NCBI RefSeq assembly: GCF_003143855.1
Contig: NZ_QFRK01000004.1
Location: forward strand, 156,483-220,482
DNA from: Streptomyces sp. NWU339
GTDB taxonomy: Bacteria; Actinomycetota; Actinomycetes; Streptomycetales; Streptomycetaceae
DNA length: 64,000 bases
Reading direction: 5' to 3'
The translations under genes were made by a program, and so were the position numbers. The notes below the pieces were generated by a model. That model was not told where the DNA came from and searched no databases. It saw only the letters and a list, made by a program, of their open reading frames with translations. Shown here piece after piece: positions 43,525-54,653 of this stretch. How positions within the stretch are numbered: position 1 is the first letter of the stretch; every line of letters starts with the position of its first letter.

Positions 43525-46046
43525 GCCTCCACCTCCTCGGGGGCTTCGCCGGCGAGTGCCGCCGGGCCGATACGGACGAGGGAGCCGGGCAGTGCCCCGG
43601 TGTCGGAGGCGACACCGCCGCCCGCGGAGTTCAGCGGGAGCCACACCACGCGGTCGGGCATCTCGGTGACGCTCAGGGGAAGTTCGACCGTTCCGGCGGT
43701 GCCGGTCACCGCGATCAGGCCGCCGTCCTCGACGCCGACCTCGACGGCCGTGGCGGCCGACACCCGCGCGTGCGCGGCGTGCCGGGTGCCGGCGAGCGCC
43801 TCGTCGCCCTGCTGCAGGAGCCCCTGGTCCAGCAGCAGCCGGTGTCCGGCCAGCACCGCCTCCCCGGCGGCCGGCCGGGGCAGCGCGCCCGCGGTCCGCA
43901 GCGGTTCGGTGGCCCGCGGGCCGTCCCAGGTGCCGAGCCGCTCGATTTCCGCGCGTACCGTGCGCAGATCCGGCAGGCCCAGGTGCACGTCCATGGCGTC
44001 GGCCAGCATCTGCAGCACGCGCGCGTCGGTCGGCGGGAGGGGGCGGGTCATCTGGTCGGGCTTGAGCGCCGCCTCGAAGGGCCGGACCCTGCCTTCCCAG
44101 TTGAGGAAGGCACCGGCCTTCTCGACGACGGCCGCCACCGGCAGCACCACGTCGGCGAGTTCGGTGACCTCGCCGGGCCGCAGCTCCAGGGAGACCACGA
44201 ACCCGGCCTCGGCGAGTGCCGCACGCGCGCGTGCGGGGTCGGGCAGGTCGGCGACCTCCACGCCCGCGACCAGCAGTGCCTGCAGCTCGCCGGTCGCCGC
44301 GGCCTCGACGATCTCGCCGGTGTCGCGGCCGTAGCGGTGCGGGAGAGCGGCGACGCCCCAGACGGCGGCGACCTCCTCCCGCGCGCGCGGGTCGGTCGCC
44401 GGGCGCCCGCCCGGCAGCAGCGACGGCAGCGCGCCCACCTCGACGGCGCCCCGCTCCCCGGCCCGGCGCGGGATCCACACCAGCCGGGCGCCGGTCGCGG
44501 TGGCGATCCGTACGGCGGCGGTGAGACCGCCCTCGACGGCGGCGAGCCGCTCACCGACGACGATCACCGCGCCCTCGGTCCGCAGCGCTTCGGCCGCCCT
44601 GGCCCCGTCGCCCTCCAGGCCGACGCCGCTCGCGAGCGCGTCCAGCCATTCGGTCTCGGTGCCGGGGGCCGCCGGCAGCAGCGTGCCGCCGGCCTTCTCC
44701 AGGCCGCGCGTGGCGTACGTGGCCAGGGCGAAGGTCCGCTGCCCGTGGGTACGCCACGCCTTGCGCAGCCGCAGGAAGACGCCGGGCGCCTCCTCCTCCG
44801 ACTCGAACCCGACCAGCAGGACGGCGGGCGCCTTCTCCAGCGAGGAGTACGTGACACCGCCCCCGGAGTGCGGGCCGACCGCGCCCCCGAGGTCGTGTCC
44901 GCGACCCGCGACCCGCGCGGCGAGGAAGTCGGCCTCCTCCGCGCTGTGCACGCGCGCACGGAAGTCGATGTCGTTGGTGTCGAGCGCCACGCGTGTGAAC
45001 TTGCTGTACGCGTAGGCGTCCTCGACGGTGAGCCGGCCGCCGGTCAGGACTCCGGTGCGGCCGCGGGAGGCCAGCAGCCCCTGGGCCGCGATCTGGAGTG
45101 CCTCGGGCCAGGAGGCGGGCTCCAGCTCACCCTCGGCGTTGCGCACGAGCGGGGTCTGCAACCGGTCCCGCTGCTGCGCGTACCGGAACCCGAAGCGCCC
45201 CTTGTCGCACATCCACTCCTCGTTGACCTCGGGGTCGTCGGCGGCCAGCCGCCGCATGACCTTGCCGCGCCGGTGGTCGGTGCGGGTGGCGCAGCCGCCG
45301 GAGCAGTGCTCGCACACCGACGGCGAGGAGACCAGGTCGAAGGGGCGGGAGCGGAACCGGTAGGCCGCCGAGGTGAGAGCGCCGACCGGGCAGATCTGGA
45401 TGGTGTTGCCGGAGAAGTACGACTCGAAGGGATCGCCCTCGCCGGTGCCGATCTGCTGGAGCGCGCCCCGCTCGACCATCTCGATCATCGGGTCGCCGGC
45501 GATCTGGTTGGAGAACCGGGTGCAGCGGGCGCACAGCACGCACCGCTCACGGTCGAGCAGCACCTGGGTGGAGATCGGGACGGGCTTCTCATAGGTCCGC
45601 TTCTTTCCTTCGAAGCGGGACTCGGGGTTGCCGTGCGACATCGCCTGGTTCTGCAGCGGGCACTCGCCGCCCTTGTCGCAGACCGGGCAGTCCAGCGGGT
45701 GGTTGATGAGCAGCAGCTCCATCACCCCGTGCTGGGCCTTCTCCGCGACGGGCGAGGTCAGCTGGGTCTTCACCACCATCCCGTCGGTGCAGGTGATGGT
45801 GCAGGAGGCCATGGGCTTGCGCTGGCCCTCGACCTCGACGATGCACTGGCGGCAGGCGCCGGCCGGGTCGAGGAGGGGGTGGTCGCAGAACCGGGGGATC
45901 TCGATGCCGAGCTGTTCGGCGGCCCGGATGACCAGGGTGCCCTTGGGCACGCTGATCTCGACGCCGTCGATCGTCAGCGTCACGAGGTCCTCGGGCGGGA
46001 CCGCCGCCTCTCCCCCACCGGAGGGAGAGCTGGTGGTCACAGTCAT
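43521..46046 (-). CDS. nuoG: NADH-quinone oxidoreductase subunit G
   Basis: 841 residues, the large Fe-S subunit. N-terminal [2Fe-2S] N1b: [19 protein letters not shown]. The His-ligated N5 site is [18 protein letters not shown]4: [11 protein letters not shown] with ICPVGAL. The extra N7 site is also present ([12 protein letters not shown] ... WMCDKGRFG), as in E. coli and Thermus. The last ~550 residues are a molybdopterin-oxidoreductase-like scaffold with no visible cofactor motif. ATG 46046 overlaps the nuoF stop. Confidence 0.95.
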   Translation of the reverse strand: MTVTTSSPSGGGEAAVPPEDLVTLTIDGVEISVPKGTLVIRAAEQLGIEIPRFCDHPLLDPAGACRQCIVEVEGQRKPMASCTITCTDGMVVKTQLTSPVAEKAQHGVMELLLINHPLDCPVCDKGGECPLQNQAMSHGNPESRFEGKKRTYEKPVPISTQVLLDRERCVLCARCTRFSNQIAGDPMIEMVERGALQQIGTGEGDPFESYFSGNTIQICPVGALTSAAYRFRSRPFDLVSSPSVCEHCSGGCATRTDHRRGKVMRRLAADDPEVNEEWMCDKGRFGFRYAQQRDRLQTPLVRNAEGELEPASWPEALQIAAQGLLASRGRTGVLTGGRLTVEDAYAYSKFTRVALDTNDIDFRARVHSAEEADFLAARVAGRGHDLGGAVGPHSGGGVTYSSLEKAPAVLLVGFESEEEAPGVFLRLRKAWRTHGQRTFALATYATRGLEKAGGTLLPAAPGTETEWLDALASGVGLEGDGARAAEALRTEGAVIVVGERLAAVEGGLTAAVRIATATGARLVWIPRRAGERGAVEVGALPSLLPGGRPATDPRAREEVAAVWGVAALPHRYGRDTGEIVEAAATGELQALLVAGVEVADLPDPARARAALAEAGFVVSLELRPGEVTELADVVLPVAAVVEKAGAFLNWEGRVRPFEAALKPDQMTRPLPPTDARVLQMLADAMDVHLGLPDLRTVRAEIERLGTWDGPRATEPLRTAGALPRPAAGEAVLAGHRLLLDQGLLQQGDEALAGTRHAAHARVSAATAVEVGVEDGGLIAVTGTAGTVELPLSVTEMPDRVVWLPLNSAGGGVASDTGALPGSLVRIGPAALAGEAPEEVEA

Positions 46047-47392
46047 GCGTGCACCTCCGTACGGTCGGCCCAGGCCGTCGACTTGGCCGGGTCGAACGGG
46101 CAGCCACGGCCCGTGATGTGCTGCTCGTACTCCTCGCGGAAGTACTTCAGCGAAGAGAAGATCGGCGAGGCGGCGCCGTCGCCGAGGGCGCAGAACGCCT
46201 TGCCGTTGATGTTGTCGGCGATGTCGTTCAGCTTGTCGAGGTCGGACATCCGGCCCTTGCCGGCCTCGATGTCGCGCATCAGCTGCACGAGCCAGTACGT
46301 CCCTTCGCGGCACGGCGTGCACTTGCCGCAGGACTCGTGGGCGTAGAACTCGGTCCAGCGGGTGACGGCCCGTACGACGCAGGTCGTCTCGTCGAAGCAC
46401 TGGAGCGCCTTCGTGCCGAGCATGGAACCGGCGGCGCCCACCCCTTCGTAGTCCAGGGGGACGTCGAGGTGCTCCTCGGTGAGCAACGGCGTCGAGGAGC
46501 CGCCCGGCGTCCAGAACTTCAGGCGGTGCCCCGGCCGCATGCCGCCGCTCATGTCGAGCAGCTGGCGCAGCGTGATGCCCATCGGCGCCTCGTACTGCCC
46601 GGGGCGTGCGACGTGGCCGCTGAGGGAGTAGAGAGTGAAGCCGGGTGACTTCTCGCTGCCCATCGAGCGGAACCATTCCTTGCCCCGGTTCATGATGGCG
46701 GGAACCGAGGCGATCGACTCGACGTTGTTCACCACAGTGGGGCACGCGTAGAGGCCCGCGACGGCGGGGAAGGGAGGACGGAGCCGCGGTTGGCCACGGC
46801 GGCCTTCGAGCGAGTCGAGCAGTGCGGTCTCCTCACCGCAGATGTACGCGCCGGCGCCCGCGTGCACGGTGAGTTCGAGGTCGAGTCCGCTGCCCAGGAT
46901 GTTCTCGCCGAGCAGGCCCGCCGCGTAGGCCTCGCGCACGGCCTCGTGCAACCGCCGCAGCACGGGGACGACTTCACCACGCAGATAGATGAAGGCATGG
47001 GACGACCTGATGGCGTAGCAGGCGATGACGATGCCCTCGATGAGGCTGTGCGGGTTCGCGAAGAGGAGCGGAATGTCCTTGCACGTCCCGGGCTCCGACT
47101 CGTCGGCGTTGACCACCAGATAGTGGGGCTTGCCGTCTCCCTGGGGAATGAACTGCCATTTCATTCCCGTCGGGAAGCCGGCGCCGCCGCGCCCGCGCAG
47201 ACCGGACTCCTTGACGTACGCGATGACGTCGTCCGGTGACATGGCGAGGGCCTTGCGGAGCCCCTCGTACCCCTCGTGCCTCTTGTAGACGTCCAGGGTC
47301 CAGGACTCGTCCTCGTCCCAGAAGGCCGACAGCACGGGTGCGAGCAGCTTCTCCGGACCGATGTCCTTGAGTTCGGCGGGTGCCAAGGTCAT
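46043..47392 (-). CDS. nuoF: NADH-quinone oxidoreductase subunit F
   Basis: 449 residues. NADH dehydrogenase subunit with FMN and the N3 cluster. Seen are the FMN loop [19 protein letters not shown] region [19 protein letters not shown] and N3 cysteines [13 protein letters not shown] plus the downstream [10 protein letters not shown] 47392 shares one base with the nuoE stop; GTG 47395 immediately before is an alternative. Confidence 0.95.
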   Translation of the reverse strand: MTLAPAELKDIGPEKLLAPVLSAFWDEDESWTLDVYKRHEGYEGLRKALAMSPDDVIAYVKESGLRGRGGAGFPTGMKWQFIPQGDGKPHYLVVNADESEPGTCKDIPLLFANPHSLIEGIVIACYAIRSSHAFIYLRGEVVPVLRRLHEAVREAYAAGLLGENILGSGLDLELTVHAGAGAYICGEETALLDSLEGRRGQPRLRPPFPAVAGLYACPTVVNNVESIASVPAIMNRGKEWFRSMGSEKSPGFTLYSLSGHVARPGQYEAPMGITLRQLLDMSGGMRPGHRLKFWTPGGSSTPLLTEEHLDVPLDYEGVGAAGSMLGTKALQCFDETTCVVRAVTRWTEFYAHESCGKCTPCREGTYWLVQLMRDIEAGKGRMSDLDKLNDIADNINGKAFCALGDGAASPIFSSLKYFREEYEQHITGRGCPFDPAKSTAWADRTEVHA

Positions 47393-48252
47393 CACTCCCC
47401 CTCCTCTGCGACGGGTCCGGCCGGATGCTCCGGATCGGAGGCCGATGTGTCCTGCGGCGCGTCGTGCGAGCTGAGGTGCTCCGTCGGCGACGGCTCGTGC
47501 GGCGGGGTGTCCGTGGGCGCCTCTCCGCGCGGGTGCACCACGCGCGCGGGGGCGGCCTCCCCCTTGGCCAGCTTCAGGCCGGTCAGGGAAGCGGGTCCCG
47601 CGCTGCCCGTGGCCTCGACGGCGCCCTCCCGCTCGTCGGGGAAACCGGCCAGGATCCGGGCGGTCTCCTTGAACGTGCACAGCGGCGCCCCGCGCGTGGG
47701 CGAGACCGGGCGGCCGGCCCGCAGGTCGTCGACCAGGCGCTTGGCGCTCTGGGGGTCCTGGTTGTCGAAGAACTCCCAGTTGACCATCACGACGGGTGCG
47801 AAGTCGCAGGCCGCGTTGCACTCGATGTGTTCGAGGGTGACCTTGCCGTCCTCGGTGGTCTCGCCGTTGCCTACGCCGAGGTGCTCCTGGAGCTCCTCGA
47901 AGATGGCGTCGCCGCCCATGACGGCGCACAGGGTGTTGGTGCACACCCCGACCTGGTAGTCACCGCTCGGCCGGCGCCGGTACATGCTGTAGAAGGTGGC
48001 GACGGCGGTGACCTCGGCCGTGGTCAGGCCGAGCACGTCCGCGCAGAACTGCATTCCGGTGCGCGTGACATGGCCTTCCTCCGACTGCACGAGGTGCAGC
48101 AGCGGCAGGAGGGCGGACCGGGAGTCCGGGTAGCGGGCGATGACCTCGCGCGCGTCGGTCTCCAGCCGGGCCCGGACCTCGTCCGGGTAGGCGGGAGCGG
48201 GCAGTTGGGGCATGCCCAGGCTGACGCCCCGCTCCGAAGATGAGGTGGTCAC
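47392..48252 (-). CDS. nuoE: NADH-quinone oxidoreductase subunit E
   Basis: 286 residues. Thioredoxin-like [2Fe-2S] subunit (cluster N1a) with its four cysteines in [12 protein letters not shown] and [16 protein letters not shown]. coli NuoE is ~166 aa; here ~110 extra C-terminal residues are Pro/Glu/Thr-rich and probably disordered. GTG 48252 overlaps the nuoD stop as GTGA. Confidence 0.93.
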   Translation of the reverse strand: MTTSSSERGVSLGMPQLPAPAYPDEVRARLETDAREVIARYPDSRSALLPLLHLVQSEEGHVTRTGMQFCADVLGLTTAEVTAVATFYSMYRRRPSGDYQVGVCTNTLCAVMGGDAIFEELQEHLGVGNGETTEDGKVTLEHIECNAACDFAPVVMVNWEFFDNQDPQSAKRLVDDLRAGRPVSPTRGAPLCTFKETARILAGFPDEREGAVEATGSAGPASLTGLKLAKGEAAPARVVHPRGEAPTDTPPHEPSPTEHLSSHDAPQDTSASDPEHPAGPVAEEGE

Positions 48253-49643
48253 CGGTCGACGCCTCCCATCACGGGGTCGAGGGATGCCACGGCGACGATG
48301 ACGTCGGCGACCTGGCCGCCCTCGCACATCGCCGCCATGGACTGCAGGTTGGTGAAGGACGGGTCGCGGAAGTGGACCCGGTAGGGACGGGTGCCGCCGT
48401 CGGAGACGACATGCACCCCGAGCTCGCCCTTGGGCGACTCGACCGCCGTGTACGTCTGTCCCGGCGGCACGCGGAAACCCTCAGTGACCAGCTTGAAGTG
48501 GTGGATCAGGGCCTCCATGGAGGTGCCCATGATCTGCTTGATGTGGTCGAGGGAGTTGCCCAGTCCGTCCGGCCCCATGGCGAGCTGGGCGGGCCAGGCG
48601 ATCTTCTTGTCGGCGACCATGACCGGCCCGGGCTGGAGCCGGTCCAGGCACTGCTCGACGATGCGCAGCGACTGGCGCATCTCCTCCAGCCGGATCAGGA
48701 AGCGGCCGTAGGAGTCGCAGGTGTCCGCGGTGGGGACCTCGAAGTCGTACGTCTCGTACCCGCAGTACGGCTGCGCCTTGCGCAGGTCGTGCGGCAGGCC
48801 GGTGGAGCGCAGGACGGGACCGGTGGCCCCGAGGGCCATGCAGCCGGCCAGGTCCAGGTAACCGACGTCCTGCATACGGGCCTTGAAGATCGGGTTCCCG
48901 GTGGCGAGCGCGTCGTACTCCGGGAGGTTCTTCCGCAGCGTCTTCACGAGCTCGCGGATCTGGTCCACCGCTCCGGGAGGCAGGTCCTGGGCGAGTCCGC
49001 CGGGGCGGATGTACGCGTGGTTCATCCTGAGGCCCGTGATGAGCTCGAAGGCGTCGAGAATGAGTTCACGATCACGGAATCCGTAGATCATGATGGTGGT
49101 GGCGCCGAGCTCCATGCCTCCGGTCGCGATGCACACCAGGTGGGAGGAGAGCCGGTTCAGCTCCATCAGGAGCACGCGGATGACCGAGGCGCGGTCGGGG
49201 ATCTGGTCCTCGATGCCGAGGAGCTTCTCGACGCCGAGGCAGTACGCCGCCTCGTTGAAGAACGGCGTCAGGTAGTCCATGCGCGTCACGAACGTGGTGC
49301 CCTGGGTCCAGGTCCGGTACTCGAGGTTCTTCTCGATGCCGGTGTGGAGGTAGCCGATGCCGCAGCGGGCCTCGGAGACGGTCTCGCCGTCGATCTCCAG
49401 GATCAGCCTGAGCACGCCGTGCGTGGACGGGTGCTGCGGGCCCATGTTGACGATGATGCGCTCGTCGTCACTGCGGCTCGCCGTCTGGACGACCTCGTCC
49501 CAGTCGCCGCCGGTGACGGTGTAGACGGTGCCTTCCGTGGTCTCGCGCGCGGAGGCGGCGGAGGCCGCGGATGCCGTCGAAGAGGTGGTCCCGGAGGGAC
49601 TCGATGAGGAGTGGTGGCCGGGCGACGGGTTGGGAGTGCTCAT
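48249..49643 (-). CDS. nuoD: NADH-quinone oxidoreductase subunit D
   Basis: 464 residues. 49-kDa-type subunit lining the quinone site. Signatures: [20 protein letters not shown], the quinone-site HPSTHG histidine, [22 protein letters not shown] and [12 protein letters not shown] Ser/Ala/Thr-rich stretch of ~40 residues precedes the core. ATG 49643 overlaps the nuoC stop. Confidence 0.95.
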   Translation of the reverse strand: MSTPNPSPGHHSSSSPSGTTSSTASAASAASARETTEGTVYTVTGGDWDEVVQTASRSDDERIIVNMGPQHPSTHGVLRLILEIDGETVSEARCGIGYLHTGIEKNLEYRTWTQGTTFVTRMDYLTPFFNEAAYCLGVEKLLGIEDQIPDRASVIRVLLMELNRLSSHLVCIATGGMELGATTIMIYGFRDRELILDAFELITGLRMNHAYIRPGGLAQDLPPGAVDQIRELVKTLRKNLPEYDALATGNPIFKARMQDVGYLDLAGCMALGATGPVLRSTGLPHDLRKAQPYCGYETYDFEVPTADTCDSYGRFLIRLEEMRQSLRIVEQCLDRLQPGPVMVADKKIAWPAQLAMGPDGLGNSLDHIKQIMGTSMEALIHHFKLVTEGFRVPPGQTYTAVESPKGELGVHVVSDGGTRPYRVHFRDPSFTNLQSMAAMCEGGQVADVIVAVASLDPVMGGVDR

Positions 49644-50395
49644 GAGTACGACCTCCGCTGGTCCGGAGCCGGGATCTGGGCGCCCTTGTACTCGACGGGG
49701 ATGCCGCCGAGGGGATAGTCCTTGCGCTGCGGGTGGCCCTGCCAGTCGTCCGGCATCAGGATCCGCGTCAGGGCCGGGTGGCCGTCGAAGACGATGCCGA
49801 AGAAGTCGTACGTCTCGCGCTCGTGCCAGTCGTTCGTCGGATAGACGGAGACCAGCGACGGGATGTGCGGGTCGTCGTCGGGGGCGCTGACTTCCAGGCG
49901 GATCAACCGGTTGTGGGTGATCGAGCGCAGGTGGTACACGGCGTGCAGTTCGCGGCCCTTGTCGTTCGGATAGTGGGTGCCGCTGACACCGGTGCACAGT
50001 TCGAAGCGCAGCGCGGGGTCGTCCCGCAGGGTCCTCGCGACCCGGACCAGGTGCTCGCGTTCGATGTGGAAGGTGAGTTCGCCGCGGTCGACGACCGTCT
50101 TCTCGATGGCGTTCTGGGGAAGCAGGTCCTGCTCCTCCAGCGCGCCCTCCAGTTCGTCGGCGACCTCGTCGAACCAGCCTCCGTAGGGGCGGTTCGACGG
50201 TCCCGGGAGCCGGACCGAGCGGACCAGACCGCCGTAACCGGAGGTGTCGCCGCCGTTGGCGGCGCCGAACATGCCGCGCTGGACGCGGATCTCCTCACCG
50301 CCCTCGCCGCGCCTGCCGGGAAGGTTCTCCGCCGAGAGGTCCTTCTCCGGGTTCACACCGCCGCCGTCACCCGCGGCGTTCTTCGCGTCACTCAT
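49640..50395 (-). CDS. nuoC: NADH-quinone oxidoreductase subunit C
   Basis: 251 residues. 30-kDa-type subunit: [21 protein letters not shown], then [20 protein letters not shown] and the family signature [27 protein letters not shown] (two parts), ending QRKDYPLGG. Separate from nuoD, unlike the fused NuoCD of E. coli. A ~60-residue N-terminal extension is present. ATG start overlaps the nuoB stop. Confidence 0.95.
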   Translation of the reverse strand: MSDAKNAAGDGGGVNPEKDLSAENLPGRRGEGGEEIRVQRGMFGAANGGDTSGYGGLVRSVRLPGPSNRPYGGWFDEVADELEGALEEQDLLPQNAIEKTVVDRGELTFHIEREHLVRVARTLRDDPALRFELCTGVSGTHYPNDKGRELHAVYHLRSITHNRLIRLEVSAPDDDPHIPSLVSVYPTNDWHERETYDFFGIVFDGHPALTRILMPDDWQGHPQRKDYPLGGIPVEYKGAQIPAPDQRRSYS

Positions 50396-50946
50396 CGCAG
50401 CAGCCCCTTCATCTCGATGGTGGGCAGTGCCTTGAGCGCCGCCTCCTCCGCCTCACGGGCCGCTTCCTCCGCGTTCACACCGAGCTTGGAGTTCTGGATC
50501 TTCTGATGGAGCTTGAGGATGGCGTCCATCAGCATCTCGGGCCGGGGCGGGCAGCCGGGGAGATAGATGTCGACCGGGACGACGTGGTCGACGCCCTGGA
50601 CGATCGCGTAGTTGTTGAACATGCCGCCCGAGGAGGCGCAGACCCCCATGGAGATCACCCACTTGGGGTTCGGCATCTGGTCGTAGACCTGTCGCAGCAC
50701 CGGCGCCATCTTCTGGCTGACCCGGCCGGCCACGATCATCAGGTCCGCCTGCCGCGGCGAGCCGCGGAAGACCTCCATGCCGAAACGCGCCAGGTCGTAG
50801 CGGCCGGCGCCGGTGGTCATCATCTCGATGGCACAGCAGGCGAGTCCGAACGTGGCGGGGAACATGGACGACTTGCGCACCCAGCCCGCGGCCTGCTCGA
50901 CGGTGGTCAGCAGGAATCCGCTCGGCAGCTTTTCTTCGAGTCCCAT
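50392..50946 (-). CDS. nuoB: NADH-quinone oxidoreductase subunit B (cluster N2)
   Basis: 184 residues. Carries the terminal [4Fe-4S] cluster N2: adjacent cysteines in [11 protein letters not shown], a third in [14 protein letters not shown] and the fourth in [29 protein letters not shown] is the usual signature. ATG 50946 is used; TTG 50952 two codons upstream is less likely. Follows nuoA after 13 nt. Confidence 0.95.
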   Translation of the reverse strand: MGLEEKLPSGFLLTTVEQAAGWVRKSSMFPATFGLACCAIEMMTTGAGRYDLARFGMEVFRGSPRQADLMIVAGRVSQKMAPVLRQVYDQMPNPKWVISMGVCASSGGMFNNYAIVQGVDHVVPVDIYLPGCPPRPEMLMDAILKLHQKIQNSKLGVNAEEAAREAEEAALKALPTIEMKGLLR

Positions 50947-50959
50947 GGTCAAAGGCCCT

Positions 50960-51319
50960 TCAGTCCCATTCCAGGCCGCCCCGCCGCCATACGTACGCGT
51001 ATGCGACGAAGACGGTGAGCACGAAGAGCAGCATCTCCACGAGCCCGAAAATCCCCAGCGCGTCGAAGCTGACGGCCCAGGGATAAAGGAAGACGATCTC
51101 GATGTCGAAGACGATGAAGAGCATCGCCGTCAGGTAGTACTTGATGGGGAAGCGCCCGCCGCCGGCCGGCGTGGGGGTCGGCTCGATACCGCACTCGTAG
51201 GCCTCGAGCCTGGCGCGGTTGTACCGCTTCGGACCGATCAGCGTGGCCATGACCACGGAGAAGATCGCAAAGCCTGCCCCGAGGGCTCCCAGTACGAGGA
51301 TGGGCGCATACGCGTTCAC
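50960..51319 (-). CDS. nuoA: NADH-quinone oxidoreductase subunit A
   Basis: 119 residues, three helices, with YECGIEP in the first loop and [13 protein letters not shown] in helix 2 (both family hallmarks). First gene of the 14-gene operon. GTG 51319 with GAGGAGCG upstream. A Rex-type operator lies ~104 nt upstream, suggesting NADH/NAD-responsive control of all 14 subunits. Confidence 0.95.
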   Translation of the reverse strand: MNAYAPILVLGALGAGFAIFSVVMATLIGPKRYNRARLEAYECGIEPTPTPAGGGRFPIKYYLTAMLFIVFDIEIVFLYPWAVSFDALGIFGLVEMLLFVLTVFVAYAYVWRRGGLEWD

Positions 51320-51422
51320 CGCTCCTCGCTCCTCTCAGTCGGCACTGACTGCTGGCGAGTCGAGCTCACTTCCGCCCCACGCGTCCCCCGAACCACGCCC
51401 GCCCCGGCGGAGATCGAGAACA

Positions 51423-51438
51423 TGTGAAGCGGGTCACA
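51423..51438. promoter_or_regulatory. Candidate Rex (NADH-sensing repressor) operator
   Basis: TGTGAAGCGGGTCACA has the TGTGA-N6-TCACA inverted-repeat form of Streptomyces Rex operators, followed by a further A on the right side. It sits 104 nt upstream of nuoA. Rex control of nuo is established in S. coelicolor. Confidence 0.65.
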
Positions 51439-52133
51439 AGCCCAACCGCTCCGCATCCTATGCCCGCAGGTCTGTGATCTGCGACACGGGGTATTGCCAA
51501 AGCTTTGTGATCTCCACCACCTGACGAACGATCATGAAGCCGGATGAGCGGTGATCTTCACACGCGAAGCGTCCGCGCGGTCACCAGAAGTGACAATTTG
51601 CCACGTCAGTGCAGGTCAGAGGGGTCGTCTCAATATCAAGAAGGTTCCCCTGCATGCAAATTGGCGCTGGACCCGTTCCCTTGTTAGAGGAGGCGTTCAC
51701 ACATCAGGGGGATGCGAGGCGCGATGTGGACGCGTGCACGCGTTCACGAAGTCCCGGCGCCGCGATCCGGCTGCGACCCGGCCGTGATCCACCCGCGATC
51801 CGCTCGCGATCTCACCGCAACCCGGCCGCAACCGGCCACGGCGCGCATTCCGGACGCGTCGGGACGGGTGACCGTTCCGTGACCTCCGCCACACCCCGCG
51901 AGGTGACGAGGGAAGGGGGCTTGGCCAATCGTTCCAAGCGGTGGTAGGTGCCGGGGCAATTCGGACGTAAAGATGAAAGACCGTGATCACGGGCCCATTA
52001 CGGCCCGCCCGCAATGTCCGTTACGGCGTCAATAAAGAGCGACACACCCGGGATTCTCGGCTGCCGTTGAACAACTGTGGCGCAGCACACGTTTCTTGTG
52101 GATATGAAGGAGCCCCTGGTACCGGTTGTTCCC
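51439..52133. other. Intergenic region between nuoA and NlpC/P60 gene
   Basis: About 700 nt with no convincing gene. It contains two identical TGTGATCT octamers 33 bp apart (51473 and 51506), a run of imperfect CGCGATCC/CCGGCCG motifs at ~51750-51830, and the leader of the NlpC/P60 gene. The c-di-AMP riboswitch blocks are absent here. Confidence 0.5.
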
Positions 52134-52955
52134 ATGTCCCACACCGCTCACATACGCAGCCACCGGAAACCCCGCCGCACCGCGCCGTCCACGATGGCGA
52201 TGCGGGCCGGAGTCGCCAGTGGTGTTCTCAGCACTCTGGCAGTGGCCGGGGCGTCGGCGGCGAACGCCGCCGAGCCGGTGACGCAGACCCTCGAGCTGCC
52301 CACCCTGACGGCCGACCTGTCCACCCAGGTCGCCCAGTCCGCGCAGGCCACCCAGCAGGCCGCCGCGAACTACCAACTGCAGGCCGAGCGGGACGCCGCC
52401 GCGGCCGAGGCCGCCAAGGAGGCGAAGGCCGACCTCGCCGAGGCCAAGAAGAAGGCCGAGGCGAAGAAGAAGGCCGCCGAGGAGGCCCGCAAGGCCGCCG
52501 CCGAGCGCGCCACGCGCGACGCGGAGCGCGCCGTCCTCACCGCCGACGCGGGCGCCACGAGCGCGGCGGCCACCGCGGTCACCGCCTCCGCGCCGACCGG
52601 CGGCAGCGTCGCGACCGTCATCGCCTTCCTCAAGGCGCAGGTGGGCGACGCCTACGTCATGGGCGCCACGGGCCCCAACGCCTGGGACTGCTCCAGCCTG
52701 GTGCAGGCCGCGTTCAAGCAGGTCGGCGTCGACCTCCCGCGCGTCTCGCAGGACCAGTCGACCGTCGGCACCGACGTCTCGCTGTCCAACCTCCAGGTCG
52801 GCGACATCCTGTACTGGGGCGGCAAGGGTTCCGCTTACCACACGGGCGTCTACATCGGTAACGGCCAGTACCTGGACGCCGCCAACCCGTCCAAGGGCGT
52901 CGTCATCCAGGATCTCTCCGGCTACCCCGCCTCGGGTGCCGTGCGCGTGCTCTGA
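52134..52955 (+). CDS. Secreted NlpC/P60 peptidoglycan hydrolase
   Basis: 273 residues. Basic N-terminus, signal peptide AGVASGVLSTLAVAGASAANA cleaved before AEPVTQ, then an Ala/Lys/Glu coiled coil (~75-125, AKKKAEAKKKAAEEARKAAA). A C-terminal NlpC/P60 domain has catalytic Cys in NAWDCSSLVQAAF and His in SAYHTGVYIGNGQYL. It would cut D-Glu to diamino-acid bonds in the wall. ATG 52134 gives a normal signal peptide but has no good ribosome site; ATG 52104 is an alternative. Confidence 0.88.
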   Translation: MSHTAHIRSHRKPRRTAPSTMAMRAGVASGVLSTLAVAGASAANAAEPVTQTLELPTLTADLSTQVAQSAQATQQAAANYQLQAERDAAAAEAAKEAKADLAEAKKKAEAKKKAAEEARKAAAERATRDAERAVLTADAGATSAAATAVTASAPTGGSVATVIAFLKAQVGDAYVMGATGPNAWDCSSLVQAAFKQVGVDLPRVSQDQSTVGTDVSLSNLQVGDILYWGGKGSAYHTGVYIGNGQYLDAANPSKGVVIQDLSGYPASGAVRVL

Positions 52956-53006
52956 GCCGCGCCGCTACGGACGGATCGGGCCCGAACGGACCCGGTTCGC
53001 ACGGGT

Positions 53007-53043
53007 GGGAGGGCCGCTGCCACTCGGTGGCAGCGGCCCTCCC
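53007..53043. terminator. Strong bidirectional terminator
   Basis: A 17-bp perfect stem (53007-53023 with 53027-53043, 3-nt loop) in the 315-nt gap between the converging NlpC/P60 and prenyl reductase genes. The rest of the gap (53044-53270) shows nothing recognisable. Confidence 0.92.
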
Positions 53044-53270
53044 GTTCGCGCGCTCCCCACTCACCCGGACACCCGACCAAGATATCCCGCATGCCCGAAT
53101 CATCACCCGTGCGGCGTGCGTTGACGGGGTGACACCGCATCGACCGAGCGCCCTGCGGCGCCGTGGCGGCCCCTCACGGCGCCCCGGACACGCCTCGGCG
53201 GCCGAGAGTCCGCCCATCCGACCCCGGCCGCCCACAGCGCCCCTCACGGCTCCCGCACGCGCGGGACGCC

Positions 53271-54554
53271 TCACGCCTTCGGCGCCACCTTGCTCAGACC
53301 GTTGATGATCCGGTCCATCGCGTCGCCGCCCGTCGGGTCCGTCAGGTTGGCGAGCAGCTTCAGGGTGAACTTCATCAGCATCGGGTGCGTCAGCCCGCGC
53401 TGGGCCGCGATCTGCATGATCTTCGGATTGCCGATGAGCTTCACGAACGCGCGGCCGAGCGTGTAATAGCCGCCGTAGGTGTCCTTCAGGACGCGCGGGT
53501 AGCGCTGGAGGGCGATCTCCCGCTGGGCCGGCGTCGTCCGGGCGTGCGCCTGGACGATGACCTCGGCGGCGATCTGCGCGGACTCCATGGCGTAGGCGAT
53601 GCCCTCGCCGTTGAAGGGGTTCACCAGGCCGCCCGCGTCACCGACGAGCAGCAGCCCGCGCGTGTAGTGCGGCTGGCGGTTGAAGGCCATCGGGAGCGCG
53701 GCGCCGCGGATCGGGCCGGTCATGTTGTCCGGGGTGTAGCCCCAGTCCTCGGGCATCGAGGCGCACCAGGCCTTCAGGATCTCGCGCCAGTCCAGTTCCT
53801 TGAAGGAGGCCGAGGTGTTGAGCACCCCCAGGCCGACGTTGCTCGTCCCGTCGCCCATGCCGAAGATCCAGCCGTAGCCGGGCAGCAGCCGGTCCTGCGG
53901 GCCTCGGCGGTCCCACAGTTCCAGCCAGGACTCCAGGTAGTCGTCGTCGTGGCGGGGCGAGGTGAAGTACGTACGGACCGCGACACCCATCGGGCGGTCC
54001 TCGCGTCGGTGCAGCCCCATCGCCAGGGACAGCCGGGTGGAGTTGCCGTCGGCGGCCACCACCAGCGGGGCGTGGAAGGTGACTTCCCGCTTCTCCTCGC
54101 CGAGCTTGGCCTTCACGCCGGTGATGCGGCCGGTGCGGTCGTCGATGATCGGCGCGCCCACGTTGCAGCGCTCGTACAGTCGCGCGCCGGCCTTCTGGGC
54201 CTGCCGGGCGAGCTGCTCGTCGAAGTCGTCGCGCTTGCGGACCAGACCGTAGTCGGGGAAGGAGGCGAGTTCCGGCCAGTCGAGCTGGAGGCGGACACCG
54301 CCGCCGATGATGCGCAGGCCCTTGTTGCGCAGCCAGCCCGCCTCCTCGGAGATGTCGATGCCCATCGCGACGAGCTGCTTCGTGGCGCGCGGGGTGAGGC
54401 CGTCGCCGCAGACCTTCTCCCGCGGAAACGCGGTCTTCTCCAGCAGGAGCACGTCGAGACCGGACCTGGCCAGGTGGTACGCGGTGGTGGAGCCGGCTGG
54501 CCCCGCGCCCACGACGATCACGTCGGCGGTGTTGTCGGAGAGGGGCTCGGTCAC
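53271..54554 (-). CDS. Geranylgeranyl reductase-family flavoprotein (probable menaquinone prenyl reductase)
   Basis: 427 residues. FAD-dependent reductase: dinucleotide fold DVIVVGAGPAGSTTAYHLA, EKTAFPREKVCGDGLTPR (family hallmark with Cys), VVAADGNSTRLS, and VGDAGGLVNPFNGEGIAYAME (FAD ribityl contact). The family reduces isoprenoid double bonds; actinobacterial MenJ-type members saturate the menaquinone tail. GTG 54554 follows GGGGGAGAT. Nearby ubiE and mqnC and the adjacent complex I make menaquinone the best substrate guess; archaeal-type lipid or carotenoid reduction is less likely. Confidence 0.88.
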   Translation of the reverse strand: MTEPLSDNTADVIVVGAGPAGSTTAYHLARSGLDVLLLEKTAFPREKVCGDGLTPRATKQLVAMGIDISEEAGWLRNKGLRIIGGGVRLQLDWPELASFPDYGLVRKRDDFDEQLARQAQKAGARLYERCNVGAPIIDDRTGRITGVKAKLGEEKREVTFHAPLVVAADGNSTRLSLAMGLHRREDRPMGVAVRTYFTSPRHDDDYLESWLELWDRRGPQDRLLPGYGWIFGMGDGTSNVGLGVLNTSASFKELDWREILKAWCASMPEDWGYTPDNMTGPIRGAALPMAFNRQPHYTRGLLLVGDAGGLVNPFNGEGIAYAMESAQIAAEVIVQAHARTTPAQREIALQRYPRVLKDTYGGYYTLGRAFVKLIGNPKIMQIAAQRGLTHPMLMKFTLKLLANLTDPTGGDAMDRIINGLSKVAPKA

Positions 54555-54653
54555 GGCGGGATCTCCCCCAAGTTCGATATCTGCGTGCCGACAGGCACTG
54601 GACACGGGCAGTCTATGCAGCAGAATTGATCACCCGGCTGAAGGGCTGCCTCC

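Noticed and set aside
51551..51947. Short plus-strand frames between nuoA and the NlpC/P60 gene
   Set aside because: No ribosome site, Arg/Ser-rich random composition, overlapping alternatives in two frames.
51950..52133. Possible c-di-AMP riboswitch before the NlpC/P60 gene
   Set aside because: None of the conserved ydaO blocks that are clear at 17391-17572 are present.
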